From positions 37,967,966-38,031,965 of the forward strand of contig OY970830.1 in NCBI GenBank assembly GCA_963853835.1: a stretch of DNA of 64,000 nt, read 5' to 3'. The position numbers were made by a program, and so were the translations under genes. Positions 11,367 to 23,084 of the stretch are shown piece by piece. The stretch comes from Calendula officinalis. Its lineage: Eukaryota; Streptophyta; Magnoliopsida; Asterales; Asteraceae. Position 1 is the stretch's first letter. Every line of letters begins with the position of its first letter. The notes beneath the pieces are model-generated. The model ran no database searches. It saw nothing but the letters and a program-made list of their open reading frames with translations, and was not told the origin of the DNA.

Positions 11367-11510
11367 GTAATATAATCATTGAGAAATTTTCCAATGTAGA
11401 TATGATACAGTCATGATACACACTGTAGTTAAAATGAGGTAATATAATCATTGAGAAATTTTCCAATGTAGATATGATACAGTCATGATACACACTGTAG
11501 TTAAAATGAG
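11367..11510. repeat. 72-bp tandem duplication
   Basis: Two adjacent, almost identical 72-bp units starting GTAATATAATCATTGAGAAA (11367 and 11439). They lie about 170 bp upstream of the S-protein homolog start, in its likely promoter. Confidence 0.9.
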
Positions 11511-11587
11511 ACAATTCCAAGACAAATTATAGCCATAGTTTGATGAACTTTCATTAATATCTTGTATCTCTTTGTTATATATGTAAA

Positions 11588-11773
11588 CCTATATATAAAC
11601 CCAATTTGTTTCCACAATCTCTCTCTCTCTCTCTAAAATCCATAAAAATGTCATCTTTTCTACTCAAGATTTTGCTCCCAGTTCTACTTTCTGTGGTGAT
11701 CATATCTCTTTCTCCCAAATTGGTGCTACCAGTGAGTCTCAAAGATTTGGTGTTTGCTCTCGTTAAAACATGA
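11588..11773 (+). CDS. Possible small hydrophobic-peptide gene or orphan first exon
   Basis: A TATA-like CTATATATAAACCC (from 11588) is followed by a CT-repeat leader (11620-11633) and an ATG at 11648. The frame 11648-11773 encodes 41 residues beginning MSSFLLKILLPVLLSVVII, a strong hydrophobic segment like a signal peptide or membrane anchor. No family is recognised. It could be a short secreted peptide, the first exon of a lost gene, or chance. The promoter-leader-ATG arrangement is the only reason to list it. Confidence 0.25.
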   Translation, partial: PIYKPNLFPQSLSLSLKSIKMSSFLLKILLPVLLSVVIISLSPKLVLPVSLKDLVFALVKT

Positions 11774-12480
11774 ACAATGATATCTCTTTCTCCCCGTCCT
11801 TTATGCCCTATGAACCGCATCCTTTATACCATATGATCCATGCATGCTTCACCAGTCACAAAGACAACTATATGTTTATGTAGGATCTATAATTTTTGGT
11901 AAAAATGGAACTAACCTACATTTACTAATATGATTATGTTGTATTCATAAAGAAACATAATATGCTATCTAAAAAGATGAAGTAAAAAAAATTGCATTAC
12001 GTATTTCTATGTTGATCATCATAACGTAACAGATCATTTCTGCTGCTTGTTGTTCAGCCCCACGCACTAAAGTCTATTTGCACAAACTGCAAATTAAATA
12101 TGAGGTGTAGTCTAGTAGCATGTTTGACAACTACATGATCGATATTCCCTAATTTCTAACAAACAAATTTGAAAGAATTCAAAAATTTTGGTTTTGGGAA
12201 CAATGATAACGACCATTGTTAATAACAAGCTTTTCAACAAAAAAATGTTAGTTTAAAACATAATTATTATTTTGGAAAATATGTAACATAAATATTAGAG
12301 TAATTACACGAAAGGTTCTTATGGTTTGCTAAAAGTTTTTAAATTTGGTCCCACCCATTTCTCCATTTGAACTCCAAGATTTTGTTGACACTTAATGAGA
12401 AAAAAATTAACCAAAAAGGAAAATGACTCTATTTGACCCGACCCATTTCAAAATGACAGTTTGACCAAGACCCACTTTAA
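11774..12480. other. AT-rich intergenic stretch without recognisable features
   Basis: I see no coding frame, terminal repeat or structured RNA here. Confidence 0.5.
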
Positions 12481-12509
12481 TGTTTTTAATATTACGAAGA
12501 AAAAAAAAA

Positions 12510-14645
12510 CTTACCTCTTTGACTGCTGTTGGAAAATGGGTAACTCCTCGAGCATACACGTAACCAATCATCGATCCCTTCATAAAAAAGGTATGTCTTT
12601 TTCTGCTGCATATGTAGATGCCAATTCGCCAATAAGGCTGGCGACCTGAAAATCATAAAACTTTTAATAATGTTAATAATATGATTATATAACATTATAC
12701 TATTATAGATAAACAAATTATACATTGCATGAGTTGAAAGTTGAAACTTAGTTAAAATCTTACATCAGAAAGCAAGTCCAACAGATGAGAGGGCCGAATG
12801 ATATGTTTTCAACAAAAGGTATTTATATGTGCATTGTTCAAACAAACTGCAGGAATTGAACTAATGAAACATGTACTGATATGTTTGGTAATGCAACCTG
12901 GCATAAGGAATTTTAACATTTAGATTAGTAGTACGTCTTGTACCAAATCTGCTATAATAGATAAACCGCAAATTCCTAACCTTTAAAATGTACTGAAAAT
13001 TTGATCTGAGCTGAAAAGTTAAAGGGGATTTACAGCTTTCAATAACTATACGTACCCGTTCTGTAACTACACCAACATCATTTCCGTCTAATGTAGTGAA
13101 ACAACACCTAAACCAACCCGGTTTGTAACATTAATTTTCACAACATTTAATGATTTCTCCCATAAATCAAGTTCACCTTTTACATTATTTGGGCGAATTA
13201 ATCCACTAATATCAACCCAACAGTACACCCATAGACTGCCCTAACTAATTCCTAATTCTTTTTAATCCTCCTGCAAATAAACCATACATTCGTCTCAATC
13301 TTTCTTGGGTTTTTTCCATGTAACTTTTTTGAAATTTTGTGTCAGAATTCAGAAAGCATAGAAGTAACTAACCATCATGTCGGCACTGAACTTGGGGAAA
13401 AACGGGGCATTTTTTGTGAAACAATTAAAATCCTTTCGTTTTATGAATATATATATATAATATAAGTATATAACCCCGACCCGAAAGCCCGGTAGAGCTG
13501 AAGTCTTTGGATAGCTTGTATACAATATGAACCCGATCTTTATCAGTATCTTCTGATTACAAGCTTGATAATAGGATTCCTTTGACTTTTTGGCCTTGTT
13601 TCCTTGCTTGATCAAGAGCAAGAATGCTTAAATTGAAATTGTCATAACTATGTCAATGAACGGGTATTAGCTCGACTCTTGTTTGCCATTTCATAACCCT
13701 ATCAAATCTGTATATTCATTTTTGAGTGATAAGATATATAATAAAGGTAACTGCTCAAAACAGTTTAAACGAGTCAAAACGGGCAAGGTTTCAAATGGGA
13801 CATTTTTAGTACAGATGAAAAGAGTTGGGCTGCGTTGGCGCGCTGGCCCTTTTTTTTTGCCAAGTTTTTATATATATTTTACAAATAATGAATGCGTTGT
13901 GAATAACACAATAATATTACAAAAAAATCTACATCCTTGATTAAGAAAACCCGTATGAATACATAACCCCTTTTAGCTATATTTTTTATTTGACCCATTT
14001 AACCAGTTAGAGATAAAATCATAACCCAAAAAGACCCATACAAAATAAACAGGTTGAAATCGCCACTCGTAATTGTGATAATAAAAGCAAATGTATAAAA
14101 ATTACCCAGTGTACTAAGGAGCAGGTATAAGAATGCATTTCCTTGATCTGCTAAAGCAAAAAAAAAAAAAAAAAAAAAAGAATCTGAAAAACAGCAGTTG
14201 CACCACATGTTAACAGTATTTGTGATGCTTTGAATGACACAATTTTTCCCACAAGTCGTGACATGAAACAAGCCACTGCCTGCCAAATAAAATATAAAAA
14301 ACAATTAATTATGAGTAATTTATCACATGAATTAAAAAGTAATTACATCCACAAGATGATAAATAGATGTCAAAGGAACCAGAGTCTTCTTATTGGTTGG
14401 ATATTTCTACATGTTTCCATGGAACATAAACCATACTACAATCGATCAATCAGCAATTTCAAACATGAAATCGAGCATGAACTTAGCATTATAATGATCA
14501 ATCGACATAATACACACACATAAACGCATGTAAAAATGCTTATTATGAACTGAATGATTATTGTGAGTACCTTGACAAAATCAGATTCAATGAGACACTT
14601 GACCTAGAAAATTGGCTTCTTCGTCGGGAGCTTTCTAGTCGTCAT
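12510..14645 (-). pseudogene. Exon-like remains of an unidentified multi-exon gene
   Basis: Several separated blocks on the minus strand read like exons with splice-like edges. Block 1 (14645-14571) starts MTTRKLPTKKPIF, then an in-frame TAG, then VKCLIESDFVK, and ends at a GTACTC donor. Block 2 (14279 to about 14106) follows a TTGGCAG acceptor and reads AVACFMSRLVGKIVSFKAS, but is interrupted by 22 consecutive T (14158-14179). Block 3 (about 13620-13560) reads ILALDQARKQGQKVKG then stops. Block 4 (12648-12510), between a TTTTCAG acceptor and a GTAAGT donor, reads VASLIGELASTYAAEKD, then after a one-base shift MKGSMIGYVYARGVTHF. The stop, the T-tract and the shift suggest a pseudogene. I do not recognise the protein. 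Confidence 0.35.
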
Positions 14646-14810
14646 CCTCAATTTGAAATCCCTCGAAACCCAAAATTGTGTGTTAAACCCTAGCTTTCCA
14701 TGACAGTGAAAAAAGCACATGATAGAAGGAGATATAGGGAGTTAGTGTAGAAGGAAGAAGTGGAAAATAGAAATAGCTTGAAAGTGAGATCGGTGGTGGA
14801 AAATGAATTT

Positions 14811-15330
14811 AAATTGTATAGTTATACCGCAGTTAAGTCCTGTAACTAGGGGTGTATAACCGGATGGTTCAAATGAATAATTTGGATTGGATATCGTTTG
14901 AATTGGTTTTTTGGATCGGTTTGGACTTGAACCATAATAGTTTGGTTTCAGATTAGATTTGGTTTTCATTGTAAAATCCGGATTGTCAAAAAAATCAAAT
15001 AGTAATATTCATACATATGTGTGTGTGTGTTTGTATATGTATAATTTTTTATCATGTATGACGTCTTTATTTATATCTTTAATCCATTTAATTATTTAAC
15101 CCAAATATACAAGCTCACATCCCAACAATTATAAATATCAATCAATTTAATTTGCTCATTTCCTAATTTCACACATAACCCTACCAAATATTCCCCTCTT
15201 CCTGACGTGCATTTGCCTCAACAATATTCCTCTCTTATGTGTGTGTATTAGTCACATTATACACACTTTTAATAGATACAATACTTTATGAAAACTTAGT
15301 ATAAATTGTATAGTTATACCGCAGTTAAGT
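14811..15330. repeat. 28-bp exact direct repeats flanking about 465 bp
   Basis: Positions 14811-14838 and 15303-15330 are identical (both contain GTATAGTTATACCGCAGTT). Between them, at 14847, begins TAGGGGTGTATAACCGGATG, like the left end of the hAT-type elements elsewhere in the window. No matching right end was found. Confidence 0.6.
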
Positions 15331-16444
15331 TATTCGTTGTTTATAGACTTATTATTAGTCCCGTAACAAGTGCTAATAAGTGTGGGGGGTGGGGGTGGGG
15401 GGGGGGGTGAATACACTTATACAGACTTTTCTAATCAATTTAAAAATTAAAGAACACTCAAAGTAAATAAACTCTTCCTTATTAATCAATAATGGTTTAA
15501 CAAAGTACAAGTAGTTGCGGAAAAGCTAACAATACGAATTTAAACTAAACTACTTGAAAGAGATAGACAATTATAAATACTATCTAAGACAATTATTGAC
15601 TAACTAATAATCGAATACAAGATCACACAATATAATATCTAAACGTCAATTGATGAAACTAGTAAACAAAATAGTATCACAAATAATTTCACTATAATTA
15701 CCTTATAGTTAGTATTTTCCCAAAAATAATCATTTATTTGCTCAGATAAAAGATATGAAAATATCTTTTATGGTTAGGAACCTTAAATGACATTTAATGT
15801 ACACATGTTACATTCACTAACATTGCACAAAAGGTACATCATTTGGGTATTAATTGTTTGTGAGAAGAAGGAAAAGGTTGGGTGCATGTCTTTTAACATG
15901 CACAATACTTAGTTGTTAGCGAAATAGAAGTTGGCATCTATCCCTAATACAAAGTTATTATAAAGTCCAACTTCGGTTGTAAATACCTCCTTCAAAAATC
16001 AAAGTAAATTCAGATTTAACTACACTCAAACGTTAAACTTTCAAAGATACTATCGATCATATTCTCTCAGAAGTTTACTTGCTGATCAGCAGATACATCA
16101 TCACTACTTAAACAGGAAATGATTGTGTGATACTTCACTTTCAATCAAGTTTTAGTTTAAATATATATTTTTCTTGTTTCTGGAACTAATATTTATAAAT
16201 TATAATTCTTTGTTCTTTATTAATAATAATTAAACATTGAAATTACCACAAAAAAAAAAATTTACTTATTGATTTGCATTATTGTTAAAAGTATTTTCAC
16301 CCTTTCCCCTCTACATTATTTCGAACTTAATATTATTATTAAAACGTTGCATTCATTTTTTCGGAACCAACAATGTCTTAGAGACGTAAGTTTACATACA
16401 CTAAATTAACTAAAAAATTTAATTAAGACAATTTCAACATTAGT
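15331..16444. other. AT-rich intergenic stretch with a G-rich tract
   Basis: 15382-15407 is a run of G blocks separated by single T, able in principle to form a G-quadruplex. The complementary strand, reading TTCACCCCCC, resembles the end of some copia LTRs, so 15340-16200 may be an eroded antisense LTR, but I found no partner or internal region. Nothing else is recognised. Confidence 0.35.
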
Positions 16445-18217
16445 TGTAACGACCCGAAATTTGTAAATAAATAAATTGTATAAAAATATGATAAATAAGG
16501 ATAAATCGTTTAAAGAACGTGGGAATTGGTTTCGTGTCAATTGGACACCGTATGTGAAAGTTAAGAACGAAACTAGATCGAAACGAGGAACAAAAATTGC
16601 AGCCCAGCTGCATTGCCCAGATAGCGCCGCTATCTGGGAGATCGCGACGCGATCCGTCGCCGGGTCGAACAGCGACCCGTTTTAGCGTTTGATGGGGGAC
16701 GCGATTTCGAGATTGGGAAGATAGCGACGCTATATGGCGCCGCGAATTATCGCGGGAAGGAGATCGCGACGCGAACTTTGGATTAGCGGCGCGATTTTCT
16801 GTCTGTGCATCATTAAATTTGGGTTTTGGTCTTAAATGCAGCCCACAAACCCTAGTTTTCATCCTTTGGCGATTTTAGAGTGCAAGAGCTGATTTGGGGC
16901 GATTTCTCCACTAATCCTTGGTAGATTTCACTCCTAAGTGAAGATTAAAGGTATATCCTCACTCCCTTATAGTTGTAGCTTTGGATCTATGGGTTTGTTG
17001 TCTTGGGTTTGAAACCCTAGTTCTTGGGTTGGTGATTTATGGTGAAATAAAGGTGGTATACACTTTGTTGATGGTATTTTAACAAAGGAAACAAGTGTAT
17101 GGTTAAGATTTGTTAAACCTAGGGTTTTGGAGATCACCAAAATTGGGGGAAATGTTATTAAAGGGTATCTAGAGATAAATGGTCATAATGTTAGTAGTAT
17201 GTGATGTTGAACATCTTATGATTATTGTATTAGGATTTTGGTGAAGTCTTGGAAGGTTGACCAATTGTTGGAGCAAAGGGTTGGTGTGAAGAACACACAT
17301 TGGAGCATTGTTTGCTAAGGTGAGTACGTGTGGACTTTATTGAGTACATAGCCTTTGAATTACTTTCTTACTTGTGTTATGGTCTATTTGCCTATGGGTG
17401 TAGACTTATAGTATGTTGAGTTAGTGATAGATATTATTGATAATATTGGACTAACTTGTTTGATGATGATGTGATAGCCGAGGGCTAGATAGGCATAACC
17501 ATTGAGTTATGATATGATTGAGATGATGTGATGATGCGGGGGACCCCCGGTCGTGAGGTGTGGTGTGAGGGGTAGTTGGGTGGATTCCCATCGACTCAAC
17601 CACGTTAGTAGTCTTGCTAACTGGACGTATTCCGGCGAGTAAAGCAGGTATCGGTAGATTGGGCGAATCCCTCTTGCCGGTATCTTGAAGCTTATTAATG
17701 GCGATGGATTTCGGTTAATAAGCTAATGTGGAACTTATTAATGGCGATGGATTTCGGTTAATAAGTTAAGTTGCTTCTAGTTAGTGCGGTGGATTCCGGT
17801 AGCTAGATATGATGGTTAAGATTCAAGATCGATAGGTCACAATAGGGTGACTAGACTGAGTAGACGTGTTTGTTTATATAATTATGTTTATATAATTTGT
17901 TGTTTGTTATCCTTGGGTCTAAAACCCATGTATCTCACGAGATTTTCTTGTCTCACGTACTCCTTGTTTGTTTTGCTATGTACTCAGGTTCAGGATCGAA
18001 GGTATAGGTGCGCATGGATAGAGATGCGGGGCCTAGAGTAGAAGAACACTAGAACGGATTTAGACTTAGCTTTGGTTTTGATCTATTTTGTAACACCAAC
18101 TTTATACTATGATTTTCATACCAAAGGTTTTTGTAAATCCGTATTTTGAGATAGTTCTCCTCTATATTAAATGATTATTTTGGCCAAATGTTTTGTATTA
18201 AAAATTGAGGTGTTACA
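16445..18217 (+). repeat. 5' LTR of Tekay element
   Basis: 1773 bp. A CpG-rich part (16600-16800) contains perfect palindromes, CAGATAGCGCCGCTATCTG at 16618-16636 and GATCGCGACGCGATC at 16640-16654. Two near-adjacent copies of a 32-bp unit with complementary ends CTTATTAA/TTAATAAG lie at about 17689-17765. Confidence 0.95.
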
Positions 18218-18218
18218 A

Positions 18219-18232
18219 CTTGGTATCAGAGC
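18219..18232 (+). other. Primer-binding site (initiator tRNA-Met)
   Basis: CTTGGTATCAGAGC starts one base after the 5' LTR and is complementary to the 3' end of initiator tRNA-Met, the primer used by chromoviruses for minus-strand synthesis. Confidence 0.85.
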
Positions 18233-18466
18233 TATAGTTTAAGTGAATTAGGTTGGATGACCATCCTAGTCTTAGACTGTAGCTATAGGAATGTAAGATT
18301 CCTTGAGATTATAGGTTGACCTTGAGACTTTATGTTAAGTTTAGGGTTGAACCTAGGGGACCTATGAAAGTTGATATGTTTTTGGATGTCGAGTCTTATG
18401 GGACTAATGGGTTGTACATAAGGTACTAAATGTTTAATGTCTTTCGTATAGTCTTGATTGAGAGAA

Positions 18467-21229
18467 ATGGTGAACACGCGACGAAGTGGGAAAGCCCCGG
18501 AAAACCGGGAGGGAGAAATACCTCATGTCGAGGTTGTGGTTGAACAAGAAAGTCAACCGTCCATGCATCGAGTTGATGAATCGGAGGTCGGGGCTAATAA
18601 GACTCCGGTGACTATGGCGGACCTCCGGAACATTATTGACCAAATTAAAGGGACGGTGGCCGAAGAAGTACACCGAATCATGGGGGACCATCAGAGGTCA
18701 GGAGGAGATCGTGAATCCGAGGCTAGGTCGGATGAGAGAACCGGGGGTAGTGGCACCGGTGAAGGGAAATCATCTACGGGTGGTCAAAGTGATGCTAGGG
18801 CAAAGCCCATTGAAAAAGAAGGTTGTTCATTCAAATCTTTCATGGCTTGTAAGCCAAATGTGTATACGGGTAGTTCGGACCCGAAGGTTACTATGAGGTG
18901 GATCCGAGAGACCGAGCGGGTCATCGGAAGTAGCAAGTGTAAGAAAGCCGATATGGTGACGTATGCGTCACAATTGTTAAAACAATATGCCATGGTTTGG
19001 TGGGATATCGTTTATGAAACCCTTGGGAGGGAAGTGGTGGAGAAAATGTCGTGGGATGAGTTTACCACGAGATTGAAAAAGAAGTTTTGTCCCGAAAGGG
19101 ATTTGGAGAAAATGCATGAGAAATTCGTGACCCATAACAAGGGTGATATGTCGGTGGAAGAATACTCGAGAGAGTTCACGGGATTTCTCCCGTTCGTTGC
19201 TAAAACCTATTCGGATGAGAGGTTGAGGGTGGTCCGGTATGCTAGTGGGTTACCGTGGGACTACCAATTAGAGGTTAAGCGGGCGGCCACACTTGATGAG
19301 GCCATTAGTGCCGCCCGGGGTGTGGAAGAGGTGAATGTGGCAAGGATTGCCGAGAGGACCCATGTGGGCGAGAAGAGGAAGGCCGAGAGCGGCTCGAGTA
19401 CGTTCAAGAAAGGGAAGTTCACATCGAGCTTTTCTAAACAGGGAAGTGTTGGTTCTTGCAAGAAATGCGGGAGGAATCATACCGGCGTGTGCCAAGGAGA
19501 ATCGAAGGCTTGCTATAGTTGTGGCAAGATGGGGCATCTAGCCCGGGATTGTAAGGCCAAGTTGTCGGCCGATGTGGAATGCTATTCTTGCCATGAAAAA
19601 GGGCATTATAGCAATGTGTGCCCGAAGAAAGGGAACGAGTCGATGGTGTCAATGGCTCAAAAGAAGGTGGAACCGGCTAAGGTGAAGGGGCGATCCTTCC
19701 AACTCACTCGAGAGGAGGCGAAGGAGGCACACGATGTGGTGTCAGGTACTTTATTCATTAACTCCTTGCCAACTTATATCTTGTTTGATTCGGGTTCCAA
19801 TTATTCATTTGTGTCTCATGAGTTTGGTAGAAAGTTGAATGTGGTATCGGAATCATTAGAAGAGGTTTATGAAATAGAAGTAGCCGATGGGAAAACCTCA
19901 ATGGTTGAATGTATCTATGGAAATTGTGAATTAGAAATAGACGGGAAAAAGTTTAAGGTCGATTTGTTGCCCATGGGGATCAAAGCTTTTGATGTAGTTA
20001 TCGGTATGGATTGGTTGGGGATGCACCAAGCCAAGATATTGTGTGATAAGAAAATAGTGTCGGTCAAGACGCCCGAGAACGAGAAAGTGTATGTGTATGG
20101 GGAAAAACGACATCATATGCCTAATGTGATTACCGCCATTAAGGCGAGGAAATGTTTAGCAAAAGGTTGTGCATCGTTTGTTGCATATGTGTTAGATGGC
20201 CGAAAAGAAAAGAAGGTGGTTGATGATGTTAAAATTATTCGAGATTTTCCCGAGGTGTTTCCCGATGATTTACCCGGTTTGCCACCAGAGAGACAAGTTG
20301 AGTTCAAGATTGATTTAGTGCCGGGGGCGACGCCAATTGCTCGTGCTCCGTATCGTTTAGCTCCCACCGAGATGCGGGAATTGATGACTCAATTGCAAGA
20401 ATTGTTAGACAAAGGTTTTATCCGTCTGAGTTCGTCACCGTGGGGTACCCTGGTGTTGTTTGTCAAGAAGAAAGACGGTTCGATGAGAATGTGTATCGAC
20501 TACCATGAGTTGAATAAGGTGACTATAAAGAACCGTTACCCATTGCCGAGAATCGATGATTTATTTGATCAATTGCAAGGTGCTAGTTATTTCTCAAAGA
20601 TTGATTTGAGGTCGGGTTATCACCAAGTTCGGGTGAAGGAAGGCGACACCGAGAAGACGGCCTTTCGTACACGGTATGGTCATTATGAGTTCCTAGTGAT
20701 GCCGTTTGGGCTTACGAATGCGCCGGCCATTTTGATGGATTTAATGAATCGGGTTTGTAAGCCGTTTCTCGATAAGTTTTTGATTGTGTTCATCGATGAT
20801 ATTCTGATTTATTCGAAGACCGAGGAAGAACACGAGAATCATTTGAGACTTGTGTTGGATGTGTTGAAACGAGAGAAGTTGTATGCCAAATTCTCGAAGT
20901 GTGAATTTTGGTTGCGGGAAGTACAATTTTTAGGTCACGTGGTATCACGAGATGGTATTAAAGTTGATCCTTCGAAGATTGAGGCGGTGTCTAATTGGGA
21001 AGCACCGAGAACTCCTACCGAGGTTAGAAGTTTTCTTGGGTTGGCCGGGTATTACCGGAGATTTATACAAGATTTCTCGAGAATTGCGGTCCCACTCACG
21101 AAGTTGACAAGAAAAAGTGAGAAGTTCGTGTGGGATAAGAAGCAAGAGGAGGCGTTTGGCTTATTGAAGGAAAAGTTACGCGCCGATTCTCACATTGCCG
21201 GATGGTATGGAAGATTTTGTGGTATATAG
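18467..21229 (+). pseudogene. gag-protease-RT part of the Tekay polyprotein
   Basis: The first ATG of the frame (18467, MVNTRRSGKAPEN) is the start. Gag core is at about residues 160-290 (MSWDEF, LKKKFCPERDLEKM). There are three cysteine clusters at about 330-390, two of them CCHC knuckles (CYSCGKMGHLARDC and CYSCHEKGHYSNVC). The aspartic protease site is DSGSNYSFVS (about 440). Reverse transcriptase runs from about 590 to 800, with FIDDILIYSK as the catalytic motif at about 775. True homology ends near 21185: the correct frame shifts there, and the last residues before the stop at 21229 are out of frame. The same kind of shift is seen in the degenerate element at about 4530. Confidence 0.9.
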
Positions 21230-23072
21230 CGATGCTTCGAATCAAGGGCTTGGTTGTGTGTTGATGCAAAGGGGTAAGGTAATCGCGTATGCCTCGCGAC
21301 AATTAAAGGATGCGGAAACGAGGTACACGACACACGACTTGGAGTTGGCGGCGATCGTGTTTGCCTTGAAATTGTGGAGGCATTATTTGTATGGTACTCG
21401 GTGTACATTATATACGGATCATAAGAGTCTACAATATGTGTTTACTCAAAAAGACCTTAATATGCGACAAAGAATGTGGATCGAGTTGATCAACGACTAT
21501 GATTGTGAGATTGTGTACCATGCGGGAAAGGCAAATGTTGTAGCCGACGCCTTGAGCCGAAAGGTCTATGAGAAGCCGATCAAGGGAAGGTCAATGCGCA
21601 TTGAAGTCCTCTCGAGTATTATTGAAAGAATCAAGAATGCCCAACGGGAAGTTATGGGAAAAGACGAATTAAGACAAGAACGGTTGGGTAAGAACCAACA
21701 TTTCGTGGAGAATGCACAAGGGTTGAAAACCGTAGGCGATCAAATTTGGGTTCCCAAGTTCGGGGGTACCCAAAAGGAGTTATTGCATGATATGCACAAG
21801 TCAAAGTATTTGATTCACCCGGGAAGTACAAAGACATACCAAGATTTCAAACGGGTTTATTGGTGGCCCGGAATGAAGACGAGAGTAGCCAAGTACATCT
21901 CGAAGTGTGCCACGTGTGCTCAAGTGAAAGCCGAGCTTCAAGTACCGTATGGGGTAGTTCAATCATTGCATGTACCGGCCGGAAAGTGGGAAGACATAAC
22001 TATGGATTTCATAGTTGGGTTGCCAAAGACGAGTAAGGGTCATGATGCCATTTGGGTCATAGTTGACCGGTTGACCAAGAGTGCGTTATTTTTAGCCATT
22101 CGGGAAACTTTGCCACTTGAAAGGTTGACTAAGTTATATGTTGATGAGGTGGTTCGACTCCACGGGGTTCCATTGTCAATTGTATCCGATCGAGACGCGA
22201 GGTTTACCTCGAGATTTTGGAGATCGTTACAAGATGAATTGGGTACAAAGTTGCGGTTGAGCACGGCTTATCATCCGCAAACCGACGGTCAAAGTGAAAG
22301 AACGATTCAAACGGTTGAAGACATGTTGAGATCTTGTGTGCTAGATTTCGTGGGTAAATGAGATGAGCATTTACCATTGGTCGAGTTCTCTTATAATAAT
22401 AGTTATCATTCGAGCATTAAGATGCCGCCGTATGAGGCGTTGTATGGGAGGAAGTGTAGAACTCCATCTTGTTGGCTTGAAGCGGGAGAGTCAAAGCTCA
22501 CGGGCCCCGAGATTGTGAGACTGACGAATGAAAAGATTGGTGTAATACAAGCCAACATGAAAGCCGCCCAAGATAGACAACGAAGTTATTCGGGTTTGAA
22601 AAAGAGACCATATGACTTGGATGTCGGGGATATGGTCATGTTGAAAGTATCACCTTGGAAAGGTGTGATGCGCTTTGGGAAGAAAGGAAAGTTAAGTCCA
22701 AGGTATGTTGGACCGTTTAAGATATTGAAGCGGATCGGGCTTCAAGCATTTAAGTTGGAACTCTCACCCGAGCTTCAAGGTGTGCATGACACCTTCCATG
22801 TGAGTTATTTGAAGAAGTTTATCGGGGAGGTTGAGAATATTATTACATTGCAAGAGTTGCGGGTTGACGCCCCGAACCGGTTGATTGAAGAGCCTGAGGC
22901 TATTCTAGAAACAAAGACAAAGAAGCTTAGGAATAAAGAGATCGAGTTGGTGTTGGTCAAGTGGAAGCATTCTCTTGGACCAAATTTGACTTGGGAAGTC
23001 AAAGACGAGATTCGGAAGAGGTACCCGGATTTCGTTAACTATGATGAGATTCCGAGGACGGAATCTTCTTAA
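21195..23072 (+). pseudogene. RNase H-integrase-chromodomain part of the Tekay polyprotein
   Basis: This continues pol in another frame. RNase H begins at FVVYSDASNQGLG (about 21212). Integrase has the zinc-binding HPGSTKTYQDF...CATC (about 21820-21915) and a catalytic triad in MDFIVGLPK, VSDRDARF and DGQSERTIQ. A TGA at 22359-22361 replaces an expected Trp (GK-stop-DEHLPLVEF), and the same frame then continues to 23072. The C-terminal 50 residues (KLRNKEIELVLVKWKHS, LTWE, IRKRYPDF) form the chromodomain that defines this lineage and targets insertion to particular chromatin. With the frameshift and nonsense codon it cannot make a full polyprotein without recoding. Confidence 0.9.
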
Positions 23073-23084
23073 GGGATAGATAGT

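Noticed and set aside
15331..16444. Confident antisense copia LTR
   Set aside because: No partner LTR, internal region or target duplication found; kept only as a possibility.
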